A stretch of 64,000 nt of DNA, from NCBI GenBank assembly GCA_005503215.1, contig SCNS01000017.1, positions 48,301 through 112,300 on the forward strand, written 5' to 3'. The position numbers and the translations under genes are program-made. The stretch comes from Sphingomonadaceae bacterium 3R27C6 (GTDB lineage: Bacteria; Pseudomonadota; Alphaproteobacteria; Sphingomonadales; Sphingomonadaceae). The notes under the pieces were generated by a model. It saw nothing but the letters and a program-made list of their open reading frames with translations. It made no database searches and had not been told where the DNA came from. Position 1 is the stretch's first letter; each line of letters begins with the position of its first letter. Below, one piece after another: positions 48,260 through 56,112 of this stretch.

Positions 48260-49207
48260 ATGACAGCCTTTCTCGATTTCGAAAAACAGGTCGCCGCGCT
48301 CGATCGGCAGATTGCCGAGCTACGCGAGATGGGGGATGACCCCACGCTCAACATCGACAATGATATCGCGCAGCTTGAGGGCAAATCCTCGAAATTGCTC
48401 CGCGAAATCTATTCGAAACTGACGCCCTGGCAAAAGACGCAGGTGGCGCGGCACCCCGACCGCCCGCATTTCAAACATTATGTCGCCGGCCTGTTCGACG
48501 ACTGGATGCCGCTGGCCGGCGACCGCAATTTCGGCGACGATCAGGCGATTTTGGGCGGAATGGCGCGATTCCGCGGCCGCCGCGTGATGGTCATCGGCCA
48601 CGAAAAGGGCGACGATATCCCGTCGCGGATGAAGCATAATTTCGGGATGGCGAAGCCCGAGGGCTATCGCAAGGCAATTCGCCTGATGCAGCTCGCCGAC
48701 CGTTTCGGGCTGCCGGTGGTGACTTTGGTCGACACGTCGGGCGCCTTTCCCGGAATCCAGGCCGAAGAGCGCGGCCAGGCCGAAGCGATCGCGCGCTCGA
48801 CCGAACAATGCCTCGCCTTGGGCGTACCGATGGTCGCCGCGGTGGTCGGCGAGGGCGGTTCGGGCGGCGCGATCGCGCTCGCCGCCGCGAACCGCGTGCT
48901 GATGTTCGAACATGCCGTCTATTCGGTAATTTCACCCGAAGGCTGCGCGTCGATCCTGTGGCGCACGTCGGACAAGGCGGCCGACGCCGCCGCGGCGATG
49001 AAGATGTCGGCGCAGGACCTGCTGGGGCTGAAAATCATCGACCGCATCGTCACCGAACCCGTCGGCGGCGCGCATCGCGCGCCCGAAGTCGCGATTGCCG
49101 CGCTCGGCGATGCGATCGAGCAGGAACTGGGCGCGCTGGCGGGATTGCCGCGCGAAACCTTGCTCGCGGCGCGCGAGGAAAAATTCCTCGCCATGGGCCG
49201 CGCCTGA
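48260..49207 (+). CDS. accA: Acetyl-CoA carboxylase carboxyltransferase subunit alpha
   Basis: A 315-residue carboxyltransferase alpha subunit, first step of fatty acid synthesis. N-terminal coiled region (FLDFEKQVAALDRQIAELRE), then LTPWQKTQVARHPDRPHF, VTLVDTSGAFPGIQAEERGQAEAIA and VVGEGGSGGAIALAAANRVLMFEHAVYSVISPEGCASILWR. Intact. Nine bases after xerD, on the same strand. Confidence 0.96.
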   Translation: MTAFLDFEKQVAALDRQIAELREMGDDPTLNIDNDIAQLEGKSSKLLREIYSKLTPWQKTQVARHPDRPHFKHYVAGLFDDWMPLAGDRNFGDDQAILGGMARFRGRRVMVIGHEKGDDIPSRMKHNFGMAKPEGYRKAIRLMQLADRFGLPVVTLVDTSGAFPGIQAEERGQAEAIARSTEQCLALGVPMVAAVVGEGGSGGAIALAAANRVLMFEHAVYSVISPEGCASILWRTSDKAADAAAAMKMSAQDLLGLKIIDRIVTEPVGGAHRAPEVAIAALGDAIEQELGALAGLPRETLLAAREEKFLAMGRA

Positions 49208-49210
49208 ACC

Positions 49211-49236
49211 GGAACCCGATCGCCGGGCTTCGCGTT
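49211..49236 (+). promoter_or_regulatory. EcfG-dependent promoter of the M48 protease gene
   Basis: GGAAC (49211-49215), 17 bases, CGTT (49233-49236): a perfect EcfG consensus in the 117-base gap upstream of the metalloprotease. It puts the protease in the general stress regulon. Motif is directly seen; activity is inferred. Confidence 0.72.
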
Positions 49237-49324
49237 TCTTTCGCCAAGGGCACTGCGGATGCGGCTTGCCTTGTGGTGAATCGGGGATATTCCTGAAAGA
49301 AGAAACGGATAGGGAGGCGCTTCG

Positions 49325-50836
49325 ATGGTGCGGAAGACGAAAAACGGGCTAGCGATCAAGCTGGCGGCATCGGTAGCGCTCGGTAGCCTGGCCTTGACCG
49401 GCGCGGCCGACGCACAGCTGAAGGCGATCAAGACCGCGACGAGCATTTCGCCCGCCGAGCGCAAGCAGGGCACCGACGCGCATCCGCAGCTGATGGCCGA
49501 ATTCGGCGGGGCTTATAGCGGTCCGCAGGCCGCCTACGTAAACCGCGTCGGACAGAATATCGCCGTCCAGTCGGGCCTGTCGCGTAGCCCAAGCGATTTC
49601 ACCGTCACCCTCCTCAATTCGCCGGTGAACAACGCCTTCGCGATCCCGGGGGGCTATGTTTACGTGACGCGCCAGCTGATGGCGCTGATGAACGACGAAG
49701 CCGAACTCGCCGGCGTGCTCGGGCACGAGGTCGGCCATGTCGCGGCGCAGCACAGCAAGAAGCGCCAGTCGGCGGCGACGCGCAACCAGATCCTCGGCGT
49801 GCTCGGCGCGGTGCTGGGCGGGGCGATCGGCGACAATGGCGGGCTGCTCGGCGGGCTCGGCGGGCTGCTCCAGAATAATTCGATGCGCGTGGCACAGCTC
49901 GCGACATTGGGCTTTTCGCGCAGCCAGGAGTTGCAGGCCGACCAGCTCGGCGTCCAATATTTGCGCAGCGCGGGCTATGACACGATGGCGCTGTCGACGA
50001 TGCTGACGAGCCTCGCCAACCAGACGACGCTCGACGCGCGCCTGTCGGGCGGCGACGCGCGCTCGCTGCCCGAATGGGCAAGCACCCACCCCGACCCCGC
50101 GTCGCGCGTCCGCAACGCGCAGACGCTGGCGAGCCGGGCGGGCGGTAGCGGCGGCACCCGCAATGCCGATGCCTTTCTCGCGTCGGTCGATAATGTGCTT
50201 TATGGCGACGATCCGGCGCAGGGCGTGGTCGAGGGGCGCGATTTCCTGCACCCCGACCTCCGGCTGCGTTTCACGGTGCCGAACGGCTATGGCATGCAGA
50301 ACGGTGCCGATGCGGTGTTGGTCAGCGGCAATGGCGGGCAGGCGCAATTTACGACGGGCCCGTACAGCGGCGACATGAATGCCTATATCACCGCGGCATT
50401 CAGGGCGGTGGCGGGTAACGCGTCGATCAGCCCCGGCGCGATCCAGCGTACGACGGTGAACGGCATCCCGGCATCCTATTCGACCGCGCGGGTGAATACC
50501 CAGTCGGGGCAAGTCGATGTCACCGTCTTCGCTTATGAATTTTCGCGCAGCAGTGCGTTTCATTTCGTCGCGCTGACGCAGGCGGGTGGCGGCAGCGCGT
50601 TCAATTCGATGTTCAGCAGCGTCCGGCGGCTGAGCACGGCGGAAGCGGCGGCGATCAGGCCGCGGCGGATCGACGTCGTGACCGTGGGGCGGGGCGATAC
50701 GGTTGCCAGCCTCGCGCGGCGAATGGCCTATAGCAATTATCAGACCGAACGGTTCCAGGTGCTCAACCGCCTGACAGCATCGAGCCGCCTGACCCCGGGA
50801 CAGCGCGTGAAGATCGTCGTGTACGCCAGCAGATAA
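49325..50836 (+). CDS. Periplasmic M48 metalloprotease with LysM-like tail
   Basis: A 503-residue exported zinc protease of the BepA/YfgC type. Signal peptide about 1-31; the zinc site HEVGH is at residues 134-138 and the third ligand in ELQADQLG (Glu202). A middle glycine-rich loop (GVLGAVLGGAIGDNGGLLGGLGG) precedes it. The C-terminus (about 455-503, VVTVGRGDTVASLARRM...LTPGQRVKIVVY) resembles a LysM peptidoglycan-binding module. BepA-like enzymes act on misassembled outer-membrane proteins; the stress promoter upstream fits envelope quality control. Confidence 0.92.
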   Translation: MVRKTKNGLAIKLAASVALGSLALTGAADAQLKAIKTATSISPAERKQGTDAHPQLMAEFGGAYSGPQAAYVNRVGQNIAVQSGLSRSPSDFTVTLLNSPVNNAFAIPGGYVYVTRQLMALMNDEAELAGVLGHEVGHVAAQHSKKRQSAATRNQILGVLGAVLGGAIGDNGGLLGGLGGLLQNNSMRVAQLATLGFSRSQELQADQLGVQYLRSAGYDTMALSTMLTSLANQTTLDARLSGGDARSLPEWASTHPDPASRVRNAQTLASRAGGSGGTRNADAFLASVDNVLYGDDPAQGVVEGRDFLHPDLRLRFTVPNGYGMQNGADAVLVSGNGGQAQFTTGPYSGDMNAYITAAFRAVAGNASISPGAIQRTTVNGIPASYSTARVNTQSGQVDVTVFAYEFSRSSAFHFVALTQAGGGSAFNSMFSSVRRLSTAEAAAIRPRRIDVVTVGRGDTVASLARRMAYSNYQTERFQVLNRLTASSRLTPGQRVKIVVYASR

Positions 50837-50860
50837 TTGCTTTCAGCGCGCGCAAGAAAA

Positions 50861-50886
50861 AGGGCGGTGGATTGCTCCACCGCCCT
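50861..50886. terminator. Bidirectional rho-independent-type terminator
   Basis: AGGGCGGTGGA-TTGC-TCCACCGCCCT, an 11-bp perfect stem with A-rich sequence before and TTTCC after. It sits between the convergent protease and pilin genes and could serve both. Confidence 0.8.
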
Positions 50887-50926
50887 TTCCGGATTTCCAC
50901 CGCAATAGCGGCGCAAACCAACCCGA

Positions 50927-51106
50927 TTACGGGGTGGTCGTCTTATTGTTGAGCTCGGTCGAAACCTTGTTGAAGGTGTTGCCGACGCTGTTGCCGACTG
51001 CGCCCATCGCGGCGATGCCGGCGACGGCGATGAGGGCCGCGATCAGGCCATATTCGATGGCGGTGGCGGCTTTGGTATCGCGAACGAACTTCTTGATGAA
51101 CTTCAT
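50927..51106 (-). CDS. Flp/Fap-type pilin, copy 1
   Basis: A 59-residue type IVb pilin precursor: a short basic leader (MKFIKKFVRDTKA) is followed by the prepilin motif ATAIEYGLIAALIAVAGIAA, where the Glu of the EY pair is the conserved residue. The hydrophobic helix ends in a short polar tail (NKVSTELNNKTTTP). AGGAG precedes the ATG. These pilins form Tad pili for surface attachment. No tad/cpa assembly genes are adjacent, so the machinery must be elsewhere. Confidence 0.92.
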   Translation of the reverse strand: MKFIKKFVRDTKAATAIEYGLIAALIAVAGIAAMGAVGNSVGNTFNKVSTELNNKTTTP

Positions 51107-51253
51107 GACTGGTCTCCTGATTTCACTTACCCTGTTGACGGTCTGGTCTGGGTCAACATCTGGGGGTTTAGGGCGAATAGGTTTTGAAAATCTTAATGGC
51201 ACCCGCCCGAAACCGGTGCTCGGCAGCCCCGAAAAGGGACGGCCGCCGCGGTG

Positions 51254-51424
51254 CTACATATTTTTTTGGGCAGCGTTCGAGACGCTTCCCCACATGCTGT
51301 TGGTGGAGTTGGCGACATTGCCTACCGCAACGACGGCCGCCAAAAAGACAAGGGCCAGGATCAGCCCGTATTCGACGGCTGTGGCGGCCCTGGTCGACCG
51401 CATCAGCCTGTAAAAGTTTCGCAT
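51254..51424 (-). CDS. Flp/Fap-type pilin, copy 2
   Basis: A 56-residue pilin-like protein: leader MRNFYRLMRSTRA, motif ATAVEYGLILALVFLAAVVA and a polar end (NSTNSMWGSVSNAAQKNM). It keeps the Glu-Tyr pair. It lies 148 bases upstream of pilin 1 on the same strand, with a GGGGTGGA-type ribosome site. The gene is short and easily missed. It could be a minor pilin or a second major subunit. Confidence 0.85.
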   Translation of the reverse strand: MRNFYRLMRSTRAATAVEYGLILALVFLAAVVAVGNVANSTNSMWGSVSNAAQKNM

Positions 51425-51490
51425 TGTTCCACCCCTGACTGAAATTATAGTTCCCGAGGGTGCCCATATTCACACAGGAAGGTTAACAAT

Positions 51491-51919
51491 TTGTCCGTGC
51501 CAGACCCCGGAAAACCGCAGGAAACCTCGCTCGTCGTCGTGGCGGCCGCGCTCGTCGATCGCGACGGAAGGCTGCTTGTCCAGCAGCGTCCCGAAGGTCT
51601 GTCGATGGCGGGATTGTGGGAATTCCCCGGCGGCAAGCTGGAACCCGGCGAAACGCCCGAGCAGGCGTTGATCCGCGAACTGGGCGAGGAACTTGCGATC
51701 GATGTCGATCATGCCTGCCTTGCGCCCGCCTGTTTCGCGAGTGACATGCTCGGCAACCGGCATCTGCTATTGTTACTGTTCGTCTGCCGCAAATGGCGCG
51801 GGACGCCGGTGGCACAGCACGCCAGCGCGCTGCGCTGGGTACGCCCCGTCGAACTGCACGGGCTCGACATGCCGCCCGCCGACAAGCCGCTGATCGGGCT
51901 TCTGGAGGCTTTGATCTAG
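51491..51919 (+). CDS. mutT: MutT-type NUDIX hydrolase (8-oxo-dGTP diphosphatase)
   Basis: A 142-residue NUDIX hydrolase that removes oxidised dGTP. The Nudix box is complete: GGKLEPGETPEQALIRELGEEL, with LVVVAAALVDRDGRLLVQQRP before it and ALRWVRPVEL after, a MutT-typical block. The start is TTG at 51491 with AGGAAGG 8 bases upstream; GTG at 51497 is the alternative. Its 3' end overlaps the methyltransferase 3' end by 4 bases, convergent. Confidence 0.9.
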   Translation: MSVPDPGKPQETSLVVVAAALVDRDGRLLVQQRPEGLSMAGLWEFPGGKLEPGETPEQALIRELGEELAIDVDHACLAPACFASDMLGNRHLLLLLFVCRKWRGTPVAQHASALRWVRPVELHGLDMPPADKPLIGLLEALI

Positions 51920-52767
51920 TCCTTCGGTTTGAGCGCTTCGGCGAGCGAGGCGGTGCCGCTGCCGCGCCGTGCGGGTTGCGGCTGATCGGGATGCGGTGCC
52001 CAGCCGCTGAAATGGACGATGCGGAAGCTTTCGGCAATCCGGCCATCGGGATCGGCCTGTCCCGCGAAAGCGGCGGCAATCCGCGCGATTTCCTCGCGTG
52101 TCGGGGGCGGCGGGGCGGGCGCGAGCCGGCTCGACAGGCCGGCGGCGCGGAGGTCGCGCACCAGCGCGAACCAGTCACCATAGCGCACCGTGAGCGCGTC
52201 GACGTCGACGACGGGCAGCGTGAAGCCCACGCGCTGGAGCAGATTGCCCATTGCGGCGAGGTCGATCTGCGGATGCAGACGCGCGATCGAGCGCACCCCG
52301 TCGGCCATCACTGCGCGGCGCAGGCGGGGCAGGCTGCCGTCGCCGACGAAGGCGCCGAGCAGCAAGCCGTCGGGGGCGAGTAGCGCGCGGAGGCGGAGAA
52401 GCGCGCCGGGGACGTCGTTGACGCTATCGAGCCCCCCGGGCCAGACGATGAGATCGAAACTGGCGAAGGGCAGGTCGATCGCGTCGGCCTCGACCGCGAT
52501 CGCGCCGGTTCGGGCGGCAAGACGCGGTCCCGCCTCGGCGATGGTAAGGGCGGTGCCCGTCGCGCGCAGATGATCGGCGAGCGCGGGATCATGCGCGCCG
52601 ATCAGCAGCGTGCGCGGAAATTCGCGCGTCACCATCGCGAGCCGGTCGAGCAAGGTTTCGGCGATGAGCGGCGCGAGGAAATTGGCCGATGCGGGCAGGC
52701 GCGCCATGCGGTCGCGCTGGGCGCGATGGCGGGCCGGGGAGAAAAGCGGGCGGGGGGGCTGCGACAT
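51916..52767 (-). CDS. SAM-dependent methyltransferase, NDUFAF5/BioC-like
   Basis: A 283-residue class I methyltransferase. N-terminal SPARHRAQRDRMARLPASANFLAPLIAE and the Asp-containing loop FASFDLIVWPGGLDSVNDVPGALLRLRALLAPDGLLLGAF match the NDUFAF5 branch. The glycine loop (TLLIGAHDPAL) is unusual for the classic GxGxG. The gene commonly stands back-to-back with comF and grxC in alphaproteobacteria, as here. Its substrate in bacteria is not established; the mitochondrial relative hydroxylates a complex I arginine. Confidence 0.85.
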   Translation of the reverse strand: MSQPPRPLFSPARHRAQRDRMARLPASANFLAPLIAETLLDRLAMVTREFPRTLLIGAHDPALADHLRATGTALTIAEAGPRLAARTGAIAVEADAIDLPFASFDLIVWPGGLDSVNDVPGALLRLRALLAPDGLLLGAFVGDGSLPRLRRAVMADGVRSIARLHPQIDLAAMGNLLQRVGFTLPVVDVDALTVRYGDWFALVRDLRAAGLSSRLAPAPPPPTREEIARIAAAFAGQADPDGRIAESFRIVHFSGWAPHPDQPQPARRGSGTASLAEALKPKD

Positions 52768-52791
52768 GCGCCGCTTGTGCCGTCCCCGGCG

Positions 52792-53664
52792 ATGCTTCAC
52801 AAGCCGGTGATGGCGACGACGACGGGGGATGTCGAAAAAGACGGCGCGCCGGCCGGGGCCTGGCGCGGCACTTTGCGCGCCGCGGCGCGCGCGGTTGTCG
52901 ATTATGCGCTGCCGCCGCGCTGTCCCGGATGCGGGATCATCATCGGCGAAGACCGCCAATTCTGCCTGACCTGCTGGTCGTCGCTCCACTTTCTCGATGG
53001 GCCTTGTTGCTCGCGCTGCTCGATTCCGCTGCCTGCCGCCTTGCTGGGCGGGCCGACTATGTGCGGCGCGTGTCTGGCGAGCGCGCCGCCGTTCGAGGGC
53101 GCGCCCGCGGCGGTCGCCTATGGCCCTGTCGCGCGCACGGTGGCGCTGCGCCTCAAATATGGGCGGCGGACAGGGCATGCGCGGCTGATGGCGCGGCTGA
53201 TGGCACGGCACCTCGCCACGCTGGGGGATATCGACGCGATGCTGCTGGTTCCGGTGCCGCTGCACCGCTGGCGCCTGTGGTCACGCGGGTTCAATCAGGC
53301 GGCGTTGATCGCGGACGAACTGGCGCGGCTTACCGGCGCTCCGCGCGATCATCACCTGCTTTTGCGTACGAAGGCTACCGCATCGCTGCGCGGCAAAGGG
53401 CGGCGCGAGCGCGACCGGATCGTCGCCGGTGCCTTTGCGCTGGCGGGCGATGGCAAGGCGCGCGCGGCGGGGCGGCATCTGGTGCTGGTCGACGATGTCC
53501 ATGCCAGCGGCGCGACGCTGCGCGCGGCGGCGCGGGTGCTCGGGCGCAGCGGCGCCGCACAAGTGTCCGCTCTAACATGGGCGCGCGTCGTTCCCGAGGC
53601 CCTCATGACAAGCAACATATTTGACTTTGCTTCGTTGGATTCCGATATGGCGAGTGAAGGATGA
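52792..53664 (+). CDS. comF: ComF-family phosphoribosyltransferase-like protein
   Basis: A 290-residue ComF protein: two zinc-finger-like cysteine pairs (PPRCPGCGIII, FCLTCWSSL, CCSRCSIPL, MCGACLAS) and a phosphoribosyltransferase-like domain with LVPVPLHRWRLWSRGFNQAALIA and the PRPP loop VLVDDVHASGATLRAAAR. In naturally competent bacteria ComF helps import DNA. The start could also be the ATG at 52810. Divergent from the methyltransferase, followed 12 bases later by grxC. Confidence 0.88.
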   Translation: MLHKPVMATTTGDVEKDGAPAGAWRGTLRAAARAVVDYALPPRCPGCGIIIGEDRQFCLTCWSSLHFLDGPCCSRCSIPLPAALLGGPTMCGACLASAPPFEGAPAAVAYGPVARTVALRLKYGRRTGHARLMARLMARHLATLGDIDAMLLVPVPLHRWRLWSRGFNQAALIADELARLTGAPRDHHLLLRTKATASLRGKGRRERDRIVAGAFALAGDGKARAAGRHLVLVDDVHASGATLRAAARVLGRSGAAQVSALTWARVVPEALMTSNIFDFASLDSDMASEG

Positions 53665-53676
53665 CAGGATAGCCGC

Positions 53677-53937
53677 ATGGCCAAGATCGAAGTTTTTACG
53701 AAGTTCTTCTGCCCCTATTGCTCGCGCGCCAAGGCGCTGCTCGAACGCAAGGGCGTCGAATATCAGGAAATCGACCTGACGATGGACCGCGCCGGGTTCG
53801 ATGCGATGGTCGAACGCGCGGGTGGCGCGCGCACCGTCCCGCAGATATTCATCGACGGCAAGCATATCGGCGGCAGCGACGATATGGCGGCGCTCGACGC
53901 GCGCGGTGGGCTCGATCCGTTGTTGGGACTGGGCTGA
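53677..53937 (+). CDS. grxC: Glutaredoxin 3
   Basis: An 86-residue glutaredoxin: active site CPYC in TKFFCPYCSRAKALL, the cis-proline in RTVPQIFIDGKHIGGSDDM. It reduces disulfides with glutathione. Its stop is followed after two bases by the DUF1178 start, so the genes form one unit with comF. Confidence 0.95.
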   Translation: MAKIEVFTKFFCPYCSRAKALLERKGVEYQEIDLTMDRAGFDAMVERAGGARTVPQIFIDGKHIGGSDDMAALDARGGLDPLLGLG

Positions 53938-53939
53938 CC

Positions 53940-54407
53940 TTGATCGTTTTCGACCTTTGCTGCGCCGCGGGCGATCACCGTTTCGAGGCCTGGTTCGCGA
54001 GCAGCGAGAGCTTCTCCGACCAGCAGGCGCGAGGGTTGATCAATTGCCCCGTGTGCGGCGATGACGATGTGAAAAAGGCGGTGATGGCGCCGCGAGTGGG
54101 GGCCAAGTCCAACCGTCAGGCGGTCGCTTCGCCGCCCGCCAAACCGGCCGGCTCGGGCGAGGCGTCGCCCGAGCTGGTGCGCAAATTGCTCGCCGACATT
54201 GCCGCGAAGCAGGCCGAAATGCTGCCGCAGTCGCGCTGGGTAGGGCGCGACTTCGCCGATGCAGCGCGCGCGATGCACGAAGGACGCGCAGCCGAAGACC
54301 TGATCCACGGCCAAGCCTCGCCCGAAGAGGCGCGATCGCTGCACGACGACGGGATCGCCGCGATGCCCCTGCTCGTACCGATCATCCCGCCCGAGGCGGC
54401 CAATTGA
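53940..54407 (+). CDS. DUF1178 family protein
   Basis: A 155-residue DUF1178 protein starting with TTG (LIVFDLCCAAGDHRFEAWF). A zinc-ribbon-like set of cysteines (DLCC and NCPVCG) is at the N-terminus; the second half is helical (SPELVRKLLADIAAKQAEML, WVGRDFADAARAMHEG, IHGQASPEEARSLHDDGI). Role unknown. It is the last host gene before the tRNA that borders the phage-like element. Confidence 0.88.
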   Translation: MIVFDLCCAAGDHRFEAWFASSESFSDQQARGLINCPVCGDDDVKKAVMAPRVGAKSNRQAVASPPAKPAGSGEASPELVRKLLADIAAKQAEMLPQSRWVGRDFADAARAMHEGRAAEDLIHGQASPEEARSLHDDGIAAMPLLVPIIPPEAAN

Positions 54408-54456
54408 TCCATCCCGATTGACGCTTTGCGCGCTGCACCGCTACACGAGCGGCGGC

Positions 54457-54508
54457 GCACCCGTAGCTCAGCAGGATAGAGCATCAGATTCCTAATCTGG
54501 GCGCGGGC
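54457..54508 (+). tRNA. tRNA-Arg(CCT), 5' half only (truncated by element)
   Basis: GCACCCG acceptor strand, D arm (GCTCAGCAGGATAGAGC), then anticodon stem-loop TCAGA-TTCCTAA-TCTGG with anticodon CCT. After GGGCGCGGG the sequence diverges: no T arm (no TTCGA) and no CGGGTGC to close the acceptor stem. The gene is therefore broken within the variable region, at the left border of the phage-like element. The 3' half is expected at the element's far end, beyond the window. Whether a functional tRNA is made is unknown. Confidence 0.75.
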
Positions 54509-54516
54509 ATATCTAA

Positions 54517-55611
54517 CTAGCTGGCTTTCCATGTTTTCTCTTCTGAATGTGCCGCAGATTGTGCCATTCGCTCCGCAACTTTGTCAAAAGTGGTCGCAAT
54601 TTCGTCCGCTTCCACGTGGGCGTAACGCATGGTCGTTTTGATGTCCTTGTGCGTCATCGCCTCCTTGAGCGTCGGCAGATCAACCCCAGCCTTGCGCGCC
54701 CATGTCCCGAACGTATGGCGCAGGTCGTGCCAGTGGAAGTCGGCCATCCCTAGCGACTTGCGGAGCCTCTCCCAGCGGCGTCGGAAGTTGGTCCAGTCGA
54801 ACACGTCGGCATCGGAGGCGGGCACCTCATCCCCGCGCCGCCGCTTGAGCATTTCGACCACTGGCGCCGACAGTCGGACGATGATCGGGACGCCGCCCTT
54901 CGTGCGAGCGATCGTCACTGTCTTCCCGCGCAGATCCACTTGGCGCCACGTCCAGCGCATATTGCCCCGCCTCAGGCCAGTAGCGACCGCGGCAAGGATG
55001 ATGTCTGCCATCTCGGCGTCGTCAACCGACTGCATCGCCTCAAACTCGTCATGCGAGGCGAAGCGGTTGCGCGGCTGGTTCTCGGCATATTTGATCTTCG
55101 ACCACGGGAGGTCGGCCACCGGCTGAAGGTGAATAAGCTTGGCATGGCGGAGAGCCGCTTGCAGATAGGCTAGGTCGCGGTTGATCGTCGGCGGCTGGAC
55201 ATAGACCGGTTCGCGGTCGGCAATGCGCTTCTTGGCCTTCTCGGTCTTTGCTGAGCGGTTCGCCGGCTCACCCCGGCGCTTGGCGCGGAAGTCCATCAGC
55301 ATGGCCGACGTGAGCATATCCACGGGGGTGGAGCAGTCTAGGCAACGTTCGATGTTGGTGATGTTCGACCATATCGCGTCACCACTGCGCAGTTGTTCGG
55401 CATGTTCGGTATACCATTTCGCGAGAGCCTGGCTTATCGTCCACACCGCGCCGTCGCGCTTGAGTTTTTGCTCAAGCTGATCAATTATGCGCTCCGCTTC
55501 CTGCGCAGCTTTTCGCTTTCCCGTCTCGCCCGTACTGCCGCGATATCGGTTGCCCCCGACTGTTGTATCGAGCCACCAGAACGGCGAGCCGGACCTTTGA
55601 TATAGACGCAT
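54517..55611 (-). CDS. int: Tyrosine integrase of the phage-like element
   Basis: A 364-residue phage integrase. An N-terminal arm-binding part (FWWLDTTVGGNRYRGSTGE) is followed by a core-binding domain and the catalytic set: first Arg in GLRRGNMRW, Lys in ARTKGGVPI, H-x-x-R in WHDLRHTFGTWARKAG, His in MTHKDIKTTMRYAHV with Tyr as nucleophile in the same block. It ends facing the truncated tRNA, the usual P4/lambdoid layout. Its first 127 bases overlap the 3' end of the HTH gene. Confidence 0.93.
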   Translation of the reverse strand: MRLYQRSGSPFWWLDTTVGGNRYRGSTGETGKRKAAQEAERIIDQLEQKLKRDGAVWTISQALAKWYTEHAEQLRSGDAIWSNITNIERCLDCSTPVDMLTSAMLMDFRAKRRGEPANRSAKTEKAKKRIADREPVYVQPPTINRDLAYLQAALRHAKLIHLQPVADLPWSKIKYAENQPRNRFASHDEFEAMQSVDDAEMADIILAAVATGLRRGNMRWTWRQVDLRGKTVTIARTKGGVPIIVRLSAPVVEMLKRRRGDEVPASDADVFDWTNFRRRWERLRKSLGMADFHWHDLRHTFGTWARKAGVDLPTLKEAMTHKDIKTTMRYAHVEADEIATTFDKVAERMAQSAAHSEEKTWKAS

Positions 55612-55784
55612 CGCGTCCGCCTTTCGTTGATGAACCGGTCGAGGTCGGCCACGCTGTATCGAATCGCATCGCCGATCAACACATAGTCTATCACGCCGTC
55701 TTGCCGCAGCTTGCGAAGCGTCCGCGTGCAGACTGCCAAATGGGCGGCCGCTTCCGGCGCTTTCAAGAGACGCTCCGCCGTCAC
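55485..55784 (-). CDS. Small helix-turn-helix protein, excisionase-like
   Basis: About 99 residues from GTG at 55784 (GTGA overlap with the upstream stop); 55796 is an alternative GTG. The winged-helix block LLKAPEAAAHLAVCTRTLRKLRQDG and IDYVLIGDAIRYSVADLDRFI fits the AlpA/MerR-like excisionase group. The C-terminal 40 residues (rich in Arg/Ser) are read from the same DNA as the integrase N-terminus, in another frame, a 127-base overlap. Likely a recombination directionality factor (inferred from position). Confidence 0.75.
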   Translation of the reverse strand: MTAERLLKAPEAAAHLAVCTRTLRKLRQDGVIDYVLIGDAIRYSVADLDRFINERRTRCVYIKGPARRSGGSIQQSGATDIAAVRARRESEKLRRKRSA

Positions 55785-55915
55785 CTCCGCCCCCACTTCT
55801 CGCGCATGCGTTTCGCCTGTTTCACACGGGCTATCAGCACAGGAAACTCCCGGTGGACAAAGCGTCCGAATGCTGTTTCTACGATGTAGGGTTCGATGCG
55901 GTCGGGGTGGGTCAT
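55781..55915 (-). CDS. 44-residue phage hypothetical protein
   Basis: A 44-residue basic frame starting MTHPDRIEPYIVETAFGRFV and ending KRMREKWGRR. ATGA overlap upstream (55915/55912) and GTGA overlap downstream (55784/55781) both support it as a real gene in the chain. No family recognised. Confidence 0.6.
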   Translation of the reverse strand: MTHPDRIEPYIVETAFGRFVHREFPVLIARVKQAKRMREKWGRR

Positions 55916-56112
55916 TTGACGGGCTCCGATTTGTGAAGTTCCCATGCGATGCTCAGCACGGCCTTGGCTTCGGCGCGGAACATCTTACGAAAACTGTCCG
56001 ATTGCTTTGCCCAAGTGGACGCATTCGCTCGCGGGCCGAATGACGCAAAGAAAGCTTCCTTGGCGCACCTATCGACAAGCTGCGGGCGTTGGTGAAAAGG
56101 TGTATCGCTCAT
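55912..56112 (-). CDS. 66-residue phage hypothetical protein
   Basis: Starts MSDTPFHQRPQLVDRCAKEA, with AFFASFGPRANASTWAKQSD and a helical end. It overlaps both neighbours by ATGA (56112/56109 and 55915/55912). No recognised domain. Confidence 0.6.
   Translation of the reverse strand: MSDTPFHQRPQLVDRCAKEAFFASFGPRANASTWAKQSDSFRKMFRAEAKAVLSIAWELHKSEPVK

Noticed and set aside
54480..54510. Group I intron in the tRNA-Arg(CCT) anticodon loop, as known in Agrobacterium
   Set aside because: The 3' strand of the anticodon stem follows the loop directly, so the break is in the variable region, and an integrase gene follows.
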